The position numbers and the translations under genes were made by a program. The notes beneath the pieces are model-generated. The model worked only from the letters and a program-made list of their open reading frames with translations, searched no databases and was not told where the DNA came from. 64,000 nt of DNA from Pelecanus crispus (Eukaryota > Chordata > Aves > Pelecaniformes > Pelecanidae): assembly GCF_030463565.1 (NCBI RefSeq), contig NC_134643.1:215440583-215504582 (forward strand), read 5' to 3'. This document shows positions 13,534 through 25,988 of this stretch, piece after piece (the stretch's first letter is position 1; each line of letters starts with the position of its first letter).

Positions 13534-14092
13534 TGTCGTGGTTGAGCCCCAGCCAGCAGCTCAGCACCACGCAGCCGCTCGCTCACTCCCCCTGCCCCGA
13601 TGGGATGGGGGAGAGAATCGGAGGAGTAAGTGAGAAACACTCCTGGGTTGAGATAAGAACAGTTTAATAATTGAAATAAAGTAAAGTAGTAGTAATAATA
13701 ATAATAATAGTAATGATAATATACAAAGCAAGTGATGCACAATGCAATTGCTCACCACCCGCCGACCGATACCCAGACAGTTCCCGAGCAGCGATCGCTG
13801 CTCCCCGGCCAACCCCCCCCCAGTTTCTATACTGAGCATGACGTCATATGGTATGGAATAGCCCTTTGGGCAGTTTGGATCAACTCTTCTGGCTGTGCCC
13901 CCTTCCAGTTTCTTGTGCACCTGGCAGAGCATGGGAAGCTGAAAAGTCCTTGACTAGCATAAGCAGTACTCAGCAACAACTAAAAACATCAGCATGTTAT
14001 CAACATTCTTCTCTACTAAATCCAAAACACAGCACTATGCCTGCTACTAGGAAGAAAATTAACTCTATCCCAGCCAAAACCAGGACACCTGC
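13529..14092 (-). mobile_element. Solo LTR of an endogenous retrovirus (avian ERVL-like), with 5-bp target duplication
   Basis: The LTR spans 13534-14087, about 554 bp. On the - strand it begins TGTCCTGG and ends CACGACA. It is flanked by the direct repeat CCTGC at 13529-13533 and 14088-14092. A 5-bp duplication fits class III (ERVL-like) integration. It contains an (ATT)n-like tract and an ATTAAA poly(A)-type signal on the - strand. It is clearly homologous, in opposite orientation, to the LTR at 24230-24794. No internal retroviral region is attached, so this is a solo LTR left by recombination. The family name is not assigned. Confidence 0.9.
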
Positions 14093-17000
14093 TAACCAGG
14101 CTTCCTCTTGCCCCTTGGGTCCTCACCTCCTCCGCTTTCCACCTCTTGGGCTTGATGACTCTTCCAGCCCCCGTCCAGCAGCTCCGGCTGCAGTACCCAA
14201 AAGTAATCAGCCCAGTAGCAGAAATAAGTAACGAGCTGATGAGATTGTTGGTTTTAGTTCTTCTTGACTCTGATGCTGGTGTGTCCTGGTGATTAGGAGC
14301 CGCTGGTTTGGGGGCTTTTTAATGCTAAAATAATCTGAAGAGTATTGTCTGCTTAGGTGTCTTGTGTCCTTTTTCCCCACTGCTGGCAGGCAATTTGAAT
14401 ACAGTGTGTCCTGATTTTCTGCTGGTTTGTTGTCTGGTTTTGTTTTTTTTTTAATGTGTGAGTAATATCCATGGCCCCAGGGAAAAATTTAAATTATAAA
14501 AATTAATTCTTGTTGATTGTTTGAATTTCAAGATGTTTTGCTGTTCCAGAAATGTTACAGTATCAGTAGTAGGTTAGACCAGGTTAATCCAAATTGGCTT
14601 GCAAACACTTGTAATTTTGTATTTGGAGAAAAATTATTCAGCTTAACATGGCTAATACATTCATGCCGTATGGTTGGTGATAATAAGTTCTTTAGACGTC
14701 TAGACGTGTGATTACACTAAATGCAGATAAATGAAATCTTTTGTGCATGTGTTTCATGTAGAAGGAGCTGCAGAATTGCAATACTTGGCAAGCGCTGGTG
14801 TAGCTGGAGTCAGGGCTGCCGTTTCTGGCTTGCAGGAATAGCTGTGTGTAGCGTGAGGAGCTTTTAATTGCTGACTGCTATGGTCAGGGTTAATTTTACA
14901 AAAAACCCGAGACAGCCAATTGCCATAAATTCTGATTGGAAGATTGTTGATATGTTTTGAAGGACACCAGTCCCCACAAGTTTCACTACAGCCTTCTGGT
15001 ACAAAATTCCCTGCTTAACCGTAGCTGACTTGCTTTAAGATGCTGGCAAATGCTTCAGCATTGGTATGAGTGACTTCAGCAAGCCCACTGATTTATGCTC
15101 TTAGGTTTTGAGGTTGGCTCTGCAAAACAGTTCAGAGTAACTTAACCCAGAAGGTAGAATGAAGAGCACTTTTATATATAAAAAGCAATTTGGATGATGG
15201 GCAAGGAGGAATGTAATTGCTCTAGACGTCAAGCCAGGGTATTAAATTTGTGAATTTTTATTATGTTGAAAAGTGATATCTTTAGGGTTGTCTTCAGTAG
15301 CTTGAACTTTTTAATGTTTTGTTCTGCTTGAAACCTTAGCTTTTCAGTGTCGAGTTGGAGCACTGCAGTGTCAGAGAGAAGAGGCAGTCTCTGTGAAATG
15401 GATGTTTCAAACAACTATACCAAGCCATCACTCATTTTCTTGACTTGGCAATCGAGATGGTTTCTTTCTAGCCAGCAGATTTCTGCTTTTCGGGGCACCT
15501 TTCCTATAGTGAACTTAAAAATAATCTCATCATCCCATGCAATTTTATTATTGAATTTTAAATTGTGAAATTCATAAAAGGGAAGTTACAGTCTCTGGCT
15601 AGTGCCAGACTCCTGTCATGCTGTTGTGGACTATGGATATTCCACTTTTGCTAGTCTGTCAGTCACTTCTATGCTATTCCTATAAATGTCCCAGTTGAGG
15701 GAGTCGCTGACTTTCCAGTAAAAGCAGTAGATGAACTAGTTTGGTGCTTGTTTCCAGCCTTGGCAGATAGAGGGGCCAGGCTGAGCAGTTACTAGAAACG
15801 GGAAGCAGCTTTAGGAGGATGCATACAGTGTGCAGCAGTGAGCCCTCTCCTGTTCAGGGGAGACTAAGGATGGAAAGGAGACTCTTGGCTTCCATTTGAG
15901 GAGAAAAGGTGAGTTTCCAGTTCTTCTGCACTGTGAGGTTTAGCTTGATCGCTAAGGTTCCACTTCCCACAAGGTTGAAGTACCTGTGGGACATCACTTT
16001 CTCATTGCCCTTCTATAGCTACCTGGTCTGAGACATTTTAAATGGGCAGTGCTAACTAGACTGTTAATTACACCCATCCCAAAAGTACATTATTTCCTTC
16101 CTCTCTTTGCTTGAGTTTTGCCTTCCCAGTGTGCAAGCAGGGTGATTACTGGCTGAGGGAGGACGTAGCTCGGTAACGTGAGATGATTTGTTCTCATGGG
16201 CTGTGCACGCCACAGGGAACAAGACCCTAACGTTGTAATCCTGGCCCTGGCCCTGACTTGCTGTGCTTTCTGTATCTGTTTCTTCCTTTCCATAATTGTC
16301 AGTAGTCACCTGCCTTCCAGTGAAGGCCATGGGTGGCAGGTAGGAGGCTTGGCAGTGGAAGGGCGCAGCTGTGGCTCTCTTACTCCGCTTGCATAACGTG
16401 GGCTGTAGAATTTTGTCTTACGCAGCTGAGCACTGTTTTTTAAGTGCTGTTTCATACCAACATGACCATAGCAGCACATACAACATCCCAGACCTTTCCT
16501 GTAGGGGAGTGCTGTCTCTTGCAGCAACTGTCTAATACTGGCAGCTGTGTCCGGGCTCCTGGCAGCAGCAGGGACCTGGCAGCAACTTGCAGAGATTCAC
16601 CGCTTCTGTTTTATGGTTGGGTTAAGATGAACCCTAAGGCTCATCTCTCTGAAAACTGTGGGCCAGTTTCTGTACAAGTCCATCTCTGCCAGTAGCAAAG
16701 CCAAGTAACCCAGTCTATTGGAAATGTATTTGGAGATTGATGCCAGATTCCCAAACTGGAGAGCATCAGCTTGCGATTCAAGTGGTGCTGACATTTGCAG
16801 GAAGGCTTTCTGTTCTAAGCCGTCAGATGTTAGCTAGTGTATGTAATTAACTTGGTATCATTTTGCTTCAGAATGAAATATTCATTCAAGAGAGACTTAG
16901 AAAAAAATCCTGATGTTTTTAATGTCTGGGTAGCAAGTGATGCTGCATAGAGCAAGGCATACATTTATTGTTAGAGAGATTGGTTTCATGGCAACTCCTG

Positions 17001-17561
17001 TTTGTTACTATGGTACACAGAAAGTCCCAAAGGCTTTTACTGTCCATCACTTCTTGGGTCTTGTGAGTAATCTGGAGACAAAACCCTGATGTACATTAAC
17101 AGTGGAGACAGAAAACAGTATGAAAATGGTTGTCTAGTTACCCCAAAGGGCAAATGTAAAACTTCATTTTGTATGGTAGTTTTTTCTAGAGTTTGGTAAT
17201 AAAGTTTGTGACCAGAGCAGGAGGAGAACGAAACAGAAATGGAAGGGGTAAAACAGAGATTTCTTTTGCCCCAGAGGAAATTCAGGAGTTGGTTAGAGAA
17301 GTGATAAACAACAAAACCAAACCAGAAACCCATAGCTTGCAGAAGGTAGAATACCAAAGACTGCCCTGAATCAGTAGGAGAGCTGAGGCTTTACTGAGAA
17401 GAAAAGTTACAAACATTTAAGAAATGAAGTAGTCCCATTTGATTAAAAGACTGGAACAGGGTGTCGTGCGTAGCTGCTCCATCCAATTCCTATTTACCTC
17501 CCTGTTATGAAGTTCACTGACCACTTCTGGTCTCTCTAAATCTGTTATGTATTTTTGATTC
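14093..17561. other. Non-coding stretch without recognised gene
   Basis: Likely SMCO4 intron. Only short, unconvincing open frames are present. Nothing specific seen. Confidence 0.5.
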
Positions 17562-17671
17562 TAATCATAGAATCATTTAGGTCGGAAAGGACCTTTAAGA
17601 TCATTGAGTCCAACTGTTAACCTACCACTGCCAAGGCCACCACTAAACCATGTCTGTAAATGCTGCATCTT
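17562..17671 (-). mobile_element. Short CR1 LINE 3' fragment
   Basis: About 110 bp starting with AATCATAGAATCATTTAGGT and continuing with the GGAAAGGACCTTTAAGATCAT segment characteristic of the CR1 3' UTR. It is more diverged than the copy at 10975 and lacks ORF2 sequence. Confidence 0.8.
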
Positions 17672-19753
17672 GCAGAAGGAATTGATTCTTTCTAAGACTT
17701 GAACTTTATTGTTTCCTCTTGAAAATCATCCCGATCACCAAAATTTCCCTTTTATGCTTTATCAAAACTGAAATGAAGTGTTTGCCTCAGAGTCCACGTT
17801 TAATTGGCAAAGTTTATGATCAGAATAAACAACTGCTTGAAAGGTGTGTGTGCATGGGATGCAGAATCTGTGAATCCAGCTGAACACTGAGATCCTGTCA
17901 CGCTTGATGGCTGTTTTTTTGTTGTTTTTTTTAGATTGCATCCAGGAAGGACCATGTAAAGACAGAAATACTGACCCATTGGTTTGCTCTTGGTTTCCTA
18001 GTGCCACATGGTTGCTCTGATAGTCTGGGCACTTCCATAAGTTTGAGTTAGAGTTATTTGACATTTTACCCTGATTGCTGCAATGTCTCACCAACCTAAT
18101 TGGCTGGATGAGAATCACAGCAGGCAGGTTGCTGCTGTTATGAGAAAGGGTGAAAGCTCCTGTGTAGTTGCATGTAACCTATAGGTGGGGATTCTTGTTT
18201 TGTGCATCAGCATTTTAGTTCGGTTTTGCTTCTGTCAGGCTGACAAATAAGGTTGAGTGCTAACACCAACAGAAAACATCCCACTTTCAGTGAAAACCAC
18301 TTCTCTTTTTTTAAAAAGTAGTCGTAAGACAACTTGTAGCATTAACCAGAGATGACACATCAGGAAGAAATTGTGTCTGTGGTGAACTGAGCGAGCTTTG
18401 CAGCTTTGCTCATTGACACATCCTCCTCACCTACAGCAGCACACTAAAATCGTCTTCGTATTTTGATATAAAGAAGGAGGAAGGAAAAGAGGCAGTTACC
18501 CACTAATTCATATGTTTTCTTCTGAGTATGTTTGGGAGTGATGGAAAACCATCAGTTCATAGTTTACTTTCAGTTCAACTCAGTATTTGACACCAGTAAT
18601 TGTTACCCTCCAGATTTGTGTTTAGATACACCTGGCCTGCGTCCAGCTATTGTGCCGCTGCAGAAGTGGGGGATGTGGCAAAGAGGAAAACAGCCAAACA
18701 GTTGGCATCCTCCCTCCTCCCCGCACGGTCAGTGAATTGCACAGCTGTAAGCAGTTTAGGGGCGAAAAACTTGGGGTATGGAAATATTAAGCACCTACTA
18801 AATCTCTGTATTTCAGAGAGGCTTTCGTACCGTGCGGTGTTTTTGTTCACCTCGCTTTATCGATACTTCTGCTTTTAAAAATTGGTCTAGTAGATGCTTC
18901 AGAGCAACTACCTTATTAATGGCTGCTTGTCTGCACCAGTGACTTGTAAGCAGGCTGGTTATCGTTTGGGATCTTTTTCTTATAAAAATGACAGCTGTAA
19001 TAAGAGTGATGGCACTGAGTCATGTTATGATTTAGACTTTGTTCTATGGCAGCAGAGCCAGAAGTGTAAGTTACGCAGCTCTTTCCCCACATTTCTTCCT
19101 GTTAGAATACCCTTTAGTCCAATAAATACCTGGTGAGGATGATAAATGCTTAGTGCTTTTCCTTACGGCAGGATGCGTGCTTGCCCTTCCTCATTCCGTA
19201 GGTTTGTGGGGAGCCACAGACCCTTAGCTGGGAGCCTGCTGCTGTCACAAGAAGGGGCAGCTGGTACTCAGTGTTGACGCAAGACTAATTCCTTTTATTT
19301 GCATTCAGTCTTTAGCTGTGTTACCTTGTTTGCCTTAGAGGATAAAATGTATGGTGCTGGGTTTCGTTTCTGGCTTAACAGAGTGCAGGTTCAGTGCTCC
19401 TGAACGAATACCACACCGTGATGAACTGCTGTAGTTCTTGTGGGGAAAGTGTTATTGATGAGCTGAGCGAGCGCACCGCGATTCTGTTCCCTTCAAAGAA
19501 GCTGCGTAGATATTGGTGCCAGTTGGATAAAAAATTTACCGAGTGGAGCTGCAAATGGTTTTAATAACTAGAGTATGTGTAGATCTTGCTCAAAAGGATT
19601 GGTTTTTTCCTTCTTTTGTAGTTGCTTGCACAGCCAACCACTTGAAGGAGAAGGACTTCTTCAACCCCTTGTTTCAAAAGACCTTGGACTATTTTCTGCT
19701 GCGCAACTCCCTTCGCTCCCCCGTTTTGGCGAACAAAAGATCCTAAGAGGAGG

Positions 19754-19933
19754 ATGAGGCAGCTAAGAGGAAAACCCAAGAAAGAGACCTCCAAAGATAA
19801 AAAGGAGAGAAAACAGGCGATGCAAGAGGCCCGGCAACAAATCACCACTGTTGTGCTTCCCACACTGGCTGTTGTAGTACTGCTGATTGTTGTATTTGTT
19901 TATGTAGCGACTCGCCCAAATACAACTGAATGA
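19754..19933 (+). CDS. SMCO4: Single-pass membrane protein with coiled-coil domains 4
   Basis: A 59-residue protein, the same length as human SMCO4 (C11orf75) and nearly identical to it as I recall the human sequence. It starts MRQLRGKPKKETSKDK and ends in RPNTTE. Residues about 5-28 are highly basic and charged and form the short predicted coiled coil. Residues about 31-52 are a hydrophobic Val/Leu/Ile-rich segment, a single transmembrane helix, followed by a seven-residue tail. There is no signal peptide. The start has A at -3. The whole frame lies in one exon, as expected for this gene. The molecular function is not established; family knowledge only places it as a small membrane protein. 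It faces DEUP1 tail to tail, as in human. Confidence 0.96.
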   Translation: MRQLRGKPKKETSKDKKERKQAMQEARQQITTVVLPTLAVVVLLIVVFVYVATRPNTTE

Positions 19934-20386
19934 TGCAGCTTTTCAGACTTTCTAGCTTTGGGGTATTAACAATTTTAGCAAGAGCCAAAAGGAACTCTCT
20001 GCCACTCTTTCAGTACTTTACAAAGGAACTTGCTGGCATTTTCAGTCTTTCTCTTGGTTAGGGTTCTGCAGTTTCTCCTTAGGAATGTAACATAAAACGT
20101 ATTAGTGAATGTGCCAGTACGTTTTATGGTCCAGTTTATGTGCCTTTCAGACTTTTAAAATGGTGTTTTTCTTAAATCTGTTTGAAGCTCTATATTGTAA
20201 AAGGAAATCGTGTTCTGCTATAAATTTGTAAAAAAATCAGCTTTCAGCTTTTCTCACTGCTATCGATAACATTGCTCCTGTGAGCTCTTGTATGTCTATT
20301 TCAGAACTTCCAAAGAAGTACATTTCTTCTTTGTACTTAATGTCATATGAAGTGCTTTGATTCAGAAAGGATATATTTATTTTTTG

Positions 20387-20392
20387 AATAAA
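20387..20392 (+). terminator. Candidate poly(A) signal AATAAA of SMCO4
   Basis: Canonical hexamer 454 bases after the SMCO4 stop codon. It could define a shorter 3' UTR than the hexamer at 20676. Confidence 0.4.
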
Positions 20393-20675
20393 AGAGAGGA
20401 GTCTTACTTGGAATCTTCAAATTATTTTGCAAAAAATGTGACTTATTGTGAAAGCCTACATTGTGTAATAATTTTTTCATTAAACACTATATAGTTCACT
20501 CAAAAAGAATTTCTTCAACATGCAAAGTGAATACTTCAGGATCTGCCGGCAGGAATTTTACGTAAGTTGGAAAGGGAGATTCTCCCAGTTTATGGTGAAG
20601 TAACTAAGAACAAACTACATAAACACAGATAGTTGTTTATCTGAATGTTAAATATTTAAATCTGTATAAAATGGC

Positions 20676-20681
20676 AATAAA
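20676..20681 (+). terminator. Candidate distal poly(A) signal AATAAA of SMCO4
   Basis: Canonical hexamer 743 bases after the stop codon. It is followed within 40 bases by a long T run typical of a downstream element. Confidence 0.5.
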
Positions 20682-20700
20682 AATGTGATTTGGGATACAG

Positions 20701-21296
20701 CCCTTGATTTTTTTTTTTTTTTTAACAGGAAGGAAAAGTAACATTAGTGTAACTTAGGTCTCTGATCTGTTTGAAGTGAGCTGCTGTCCTGTGACATCGT
20801 CCTCTCCCCCTCACCTAAAGGAAGCTGTGAGCACAGCTTGGGCAGTTGTATTCTAAGAAATCAAACTATAAATTCTGATCAAAGTGCTTCAATAATCCTA
20901 TATTATTCTACAGCCCTTTATCATCCAGATATTTTAAGGCACTCAGTAAGCATTAACCTTCAGAAGACTTTGGGGAGGGAATTTGAGAACTCTTGGCTGC
21001 TGATTAAATACAGGCCAAACAAGGAAGAATGCGATGCTACAGTGCACCAAAGCGTAGCAGGAAATGCTTCTGTGCCGAAAGTCAAAGGGCCCTCGAATCT
21101 TTGCTTCACGTGCTGTCTTTCGGCATGGGGATGGTCCCAGGGAAGTCAGTGGGATTGCTCACACATGTGCCAGCGAAAGACCGTGCCTTGCTTCCTGCGT
21201 TACCCCTGCGTATTGTTCCTGTGCAGAATGCTACTGCCAACCAAAGTTGTGTTGCAAAAAAATAATTTAGGCAAGCAAATGCAATTCCCTGCCCTA
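20701..21296. other. Intergenic, nothing recognised
   Basis: An open frame here runs into the CR1 fragment that follows, but it has no start context or homology of its own, so it is not called as a gene. Confidence 0.5.
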
Positions 21297-21583
21297 AGGA
21301 CGAGAGGAAATGGGCTTAAGCTGCGCCAGGGGAGGTTTAGGTTGGAAATTAGGAAAAATTTCTTCATGGAAAGGGTAGTCAAGCATTGGAACAGGCTGCC
21401 CAGAGAGGTGGTGGAGCCACCATCCCTGGAAGTGTTCAAAAAACGGGTAGATGTGGCACATGGGGACATGGTTTAGTCTAGTCTACCCTTGATTGGTTTA
21501 GTGTGGACTTGGTAGTGTAGGTTAATGGTTGGACTGGATGATCTTAAAGGTCTTTTCCAACCTAAACGATGCTATGATTCTAA
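21297..21583 (+). mobile_element. CR1 LINE fragment, 3' end of ORF2 and 3' UTR
   Basis: The + strand encodes the last roughly 60 residues of CR1 ORF2, with [14 protein letters not shown] and [11 protein letters not shown] readable, and stops at 21474-21476. It continues through the CR1 3' UTR to a single degenerate terminal repeat, CTATGATTCTAAG. It is 5'-truncated near 21297. Confidence 0.9.
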
Positions 21584-23903
21584 GGCACGTGTTCCCAAAG
21601 CGGGGTGAGCCCATGGCCAGCTCTGAACTAGCCCAGTTCAGAATGAGATGGATTCCCAGTGATGCTGGATGGCCACAGCCTGTGATGCTTGCTGTGCCAC
21701 TGCCGTCGGTAGTGCCTAGGATTAAACTGGCCCTGCAGACTAGGATGGTTTTGAAATACAAAGTTTGCTAAAAACTGAAAGGAAGCATTTGGATGAGCTG
21801 TTAGGCTGGGTTTTTTTCTCCCCAACTTGCAGCATAGTTGGGATATACGCACAGCAGGCTACGCAGACAAGGTGGCTGTCGTGGTATGCCCAGATGGGTT
21901 TGCCCACCGAGTGACCAGCGGGCTGGCTACTGTGGAACCCCGGTGCTCACCGAGCCATGCACGGAGACTGTAAGTTAGCTGTGTTTGGTACCGAGAACGC
22001 CTCCTTCAGCTGGAGAGATCTGAAATGATGCGTCTGTAAAAATAATTGCCATCGTCTCCCAGCTGTTTCTGCTCTCCCAGGCACCAAATCCTTTTTGTCC
22101 TATTTTTATTTTATCCTCGGTCAGGGATGGCTGCGACGGAGCTGATAGTTTGCCCTTTTTTGAAAGGAGGTGTTCAGCTTGAATGAAATTTCTGCCTGAG
22201 GAAATGAACAAAAGCATGTGTAGTTTAAATATGTGTGTTCTGCAGGGTACTTGGTGTCTCGGGCGTCTAGAATAGAAGTAAACTTTCTGCTAACCTCTTC
22301 CATAGATTTCACCTCCTCATCTTCCTCTTCCATAGATTCTTAACCAAAGTTTTGCTGTCCCTGCTCGTTCTGGGGGACTTTTTGACGGCTCTAACAAAGC
22401 CCTTGTGACTTTTCCATCTCCGAGAGCAGGTTTATTTCAGTCTGTTCTACCTGCAGGGCTCTTTTATCAGCCCAAGCAATAACTTTATAATTCAGAAAGC
22501 CTTCCCCAAAACTGCTCAGAGCCCTTATGTGAGGTTTTTTCCCTTCATTTTCTGCAAGAGTTGAGTCTGTGACACATAAGAGCAATTAACTGGCTGATGA
22601 CAACTAAAGAGGTAAAAGGTCAGTTGGCTTCGATAATATTTAAGATTACTTCTGTAATGAGATGTTTCATTTCTGCTGCTTTTTCTTATGCCCTCCCTTT
22701 GTCCCTTGTCATGTGCAAATTCTTCAGGTCACAATAATTTTTCAAGGCCAAATATTTATTAATATGAACCTATAGCTTAATGCTAGTAAAAGATATTGCG
22801 TATTTCAATTCCCTGAAATGTGCAATTTTACTGAGTGCTAATTGAGAGGAAAGTAGTGTTACACATTCCGAATTGTTCCTTATGCAGAAGCTAGAATTGA
22901 TTTTAGTTTGAATCTTTAAAAAACAAAATATGTATTTTTCTCTAGTAAGCAATGAAGTTGGAATATGACATTTTCTACCAAATTCCCTTTTACTAGTATT
23001 GGATGTAAGAATGCGCATTTGGAAAAATGGTATGGAGCCTGTGTAGACAGAAACTGTCAAAAATCCCTGGGAAATAATCAGGAAGTAAATTAATGGCAGT
23101 TGCCCAAATGTCAACTCCTGTGAACTTCTCAGCCAAAGGTGTAACTGTGTCTCTGGTTTTTTAACTGTATGTATTACTCCAAGTGTCAGGTGCTTTCAAA
23201 AATGTTTTAGAAATAGGGTTTCAAACCTTTTCTCAGCATACAGTAGCTTGTGGGCAAAATTGAATGATTTATTACAAGCATTTTACCAGAAAACTCATGC
23301 TGAGGTACTTCTTCAGCAGTGTCTTACGATACGGTTTCCAAGAGTGCTCATTATCAGGTGAAGTCATTAAAAACCTGCCATTGCTTTCTGATAAGTTATA
23401 GAAGCAATTTTTCAAACCCAATTTTTCAAAGCATAAATCAAATCTGAGTCAAATACTTAAAGATCAAGGTTTGAATGGAGTTTTATAAATGTTTTCGAAG
23501 TGCTAAGAAAATAAAGGAATCATGTCAAGTATTCTCGCAATGGGTAAATGCCCGTCTGTGTTATAAATGGCCCCAGCTCCCCAAAACCAAGTGAGAGAAG
23601 CCAGCAACACTGTCTGTGGTCTGAAGGAAGAGCTACACATACTTTCTGAGCTCAGAGAAATTGGCTCTCGGTCTTCTGTTTCAATCCATTGACAAGAAAA
23701 TGTTTACTTATTCACATCCTGATGTTCAGAAAACAGCGCTTTTAAATACATGTGGCAGAGAAAATGCACCTTTCTTTTTTCAGATCATTTATGATTGGTG
23801 CCTGAATAGTATGCATGCAGGTTTGAACACTCCCGTAGCTCCGGAAGATGTGAACTAGAGACTGCGCTTTGATTCTCTGGTTTGGACCTGCATCACAGAG
23901 ATG
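21584..23903. other. Intergenic, nothing recognised
   Basis: Between SMCO4 and the LTR at 24230. Only short open frames are present. No RNA gene or repeat family was recognised. Confidence 0.5.
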
Positions 23904-23954
23904 TTTCTTACCAGGAGAAGTTTCTTACCAGGAGAAGTTTCTTACCAGGGCAAG
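23904..23954. repeat. 17-bp tandem repeat, three copies
   Basis: The unit TTTCTTACCAGGAGAAG occurs at 23904, 23921 and 23938. The first two copies are identical and the third differs at two positions. It is non-coding. Confidence 0.9.
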
Positions 23955-24224
23955 TAGTTCAGTTCACGCACTATGCAAAGTCCTGCCGTCCGTGTCCCAG
24001 CCGAGTGTCTTCATCATCACCACAGATGGAGCTGTTAACTGATGTCTTCCATGCACCACCTTTATTTGGTTGAAAGGTTTCAACCAAAAAATTCTTGTTA
24101 CGGTGCTTACATGGGATACCGAGGACCAGGACTTCCGCAGGAATTCTTGCTCCATCTGGGATTGTACAAGGGTTCACATCAAGTAAATCCTACATCTGTT
24201 GCAGTAGATTCAGTGACAGGATGG

Positions 24225-24799
24225 CTTAGTGTCCTGGTTTCACCTGGGATAGAGTTAATTTTCTTCCTAGTAGCAGGCATAGTGCTGTGTTTTGGATTCA
24301 GTATGAGAATAATGCCGATAACACACTGATGGTTTAGTTGTTGCTAAGTAGTGCTGACACCAGTCATGGACTTTTCAGCTTCCCATGCCCTGCCTGGTGC
24401 ACAAGAAGCTGGGAGGGGGCACAGCCAGGACAGCTGACCCAAACTGGCCAAAGGGCTATTCCATACCATATGGCATCATGCGCAGTATATAAATTGGGGG
24501 GGTTGGCCAGGGAGCAGCGATTGCTGCTCAGGAACTGTCTGGGTATTTGTTGGTGGGTGGTGAGCAATTGCATTGTGCATCACTTGCTTTGTATATTATC
24601 ATTACTATTATTATTATATTATTATTATTATTACTACTACTTTACTTTATTTCAATTATTAAACTGTTCTAATCTCAACCCAGCAGTGTTTCTCACTCTT
24701 ACTCCTCCAATTCTCTCCCCCATCCCATCGGGGCAGGGGGAGTGAGCGAGCGGCTGCATCGTGCTTAGTTGCTGGCTGGGGCTAAACCACGACCCTTAG
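24225..24799 (+). mobile_element. Solo LTR, same family as the 13.5-kb LTR, with 5-bp target duplication
   Basis: The LTR spans 24230-24794, about 565 bp, on the + strand, beginning TGTCCTGG. It is flanked by CTTAG at 24225-24229 and 24795-24799. The usual terminal CA reads CC, so the last base has mutated. A TATATAAA box lies at 24486-24493, a long imperfect ATT microsatellite at about 24600-24640 and ATTAAA at 24658. These mark the U3/R order expected of a + strand LTR. No internal region is attached. Confidence 0.9.
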
Positions 24800-25988
24800 G
24801 ACCATTCTTTGCATGCAGACATGTTCTTGTAAGGTAACTGGGTAAACACGTTCTTGATAAATCTGTTTCAGAGCCCCTAGCAGTTTGGTTAAAAGTAGAT
24901 TAGAGGAACAAACCGATGGGTTTGCTGGTTTAGGAAGGGACACTGGAGCGCAGTGTATCAGTGTCTGGGGGTGTTGCTCAATCCACTAGCAGAAATTTAG
25001 ATGCAGTACATTAAATTACAGCCCATTTATGGATTTGAGGGTCCATGTGATTAAACAGTAACCCAGACACAGTGAACTTTGAGATCTGAACCCAATACAG
25101 AGGGAAAAACAACACACGGTTCCCACACTGGTTTGGACAATCCAAAGGAGCTCTGCTATGAACAATCTTTAACCTAGCATTTTCTCAGCACACTGCTGTG
25201 TCCGAGAAGAAAAAAAACTTCCCTAGCACAAGGCAGTTGGTGTAGAATCTAGTAGATAGCTATTTTGCATAGAATTAAATGGGGGAAAAAGTGATCGTGA
25301 ATGATATAATTGGCTGTTGTGTGTTGTAAAGCCAGACAGGAACGTAATCCCATCAGCCGTATAATACAGGGTAAGGACCCTCCCTCAGAGCCCTCTGCCC
25401 CCTGCCAGCAGTTTGGTCCCTGGGAGACCCACAGGCGGGAAGCAGCAGGACTGAACGGAGCCGTATAAAGAAAACTTGGATGACTGGCACGGCATACGAT
25501 AGGTGCACAGTCACCTGGGCTCATCGCATTAGACACTCTCTGTTGACGGCCTCTTCCTCATTCCCACTGGTGTTGTTTAGTTTTGAATTATGAAGTGGGG
25601 GTGGGCTTGATTCTGTGCGCTCTTGTGCCACTGTTAAACCAGGAATTGCAGCCAGTTACACTACGATAAAGCCACAGCGGTGAGGCTGGGGGTTTAGGCA
25701 CTTTCTGTAGTACCGCTGATGACAGCAGAGGTTTATTAGCCTTTGACTGGGTAAGCTCAAGCCATTATTTCAGTCTACCCATCGGAAAAGCAAGAAAGCT
25801 GCACCTGTGATTTTTCATAACGTTTGTCCATTTTTGTGTTCATTTGGCACGGTGTTTTGCCGCTGCTGTTTGCATTCCTCTGCAGGGTTCAGAGTACCCA
25901 CCATCACTCTGACACTCTCCCATTCTTATACTCCTAAACTTCCCATACAAAAAAGAAGAGAGTAAGAAACGGTAGGAAGAAAATGCGC
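24800..25988. other. Intergenic, nothing recognised
   Basis: Short open frames only. Confidence 0.5.

Larger units (their letters stand above)
19622..20700 (+). other. SMCO4: SMCO4 terminal exon (5' UTR part, CDS, 3' UTR)
   Basis: The exon most likely begins at 19622, after a good polypyrimidine tract ending in TTTTGTAG. A second AG at 19632-19633 is a possible alternative acceptor. It carries about 130 bases of 5' UTR, the complete short reading frame and about 770 bases of 3' UTR. Candidate poly(A) signals are AATAAA at 20387, ATTAAA at 20479 and AATAAA at 20676. The last lies about 20-30 bases before a T-rich tract at 20710 and is the preferred distal end. Upstream non-coding exons are not identified in the window. 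Confidence 0.75.

Noticed and set aside
13116..13742. 208-codon open frame on the - strand
   Set aside because: It runs from the LTR microsatellite (a Tyr run) through the CpG-rich patch. Open frames on both strands there are due to GC-rich composition.
13561..14231. Open frames of 120-130 codons on both strands
   Set aside because: They lie inside the solo LTR and its edge and include a poly-Leu run from the ATT tract. Not a gene.
20838..21476. 212-codon open frame on the + strand
   Set aside because: Its second half is CR1 ORF2 (RTRGNGLKL onward) and its first half is unique sequence without homology or start context. It is an accidental fusion with the CR1 fragment.
24338..24745. 135-codon open frame on the + strand
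   Set aside because: Entirely within the solo LTR at 24230-24794, and it translates the microsatellite as a Leu/Tyr run.
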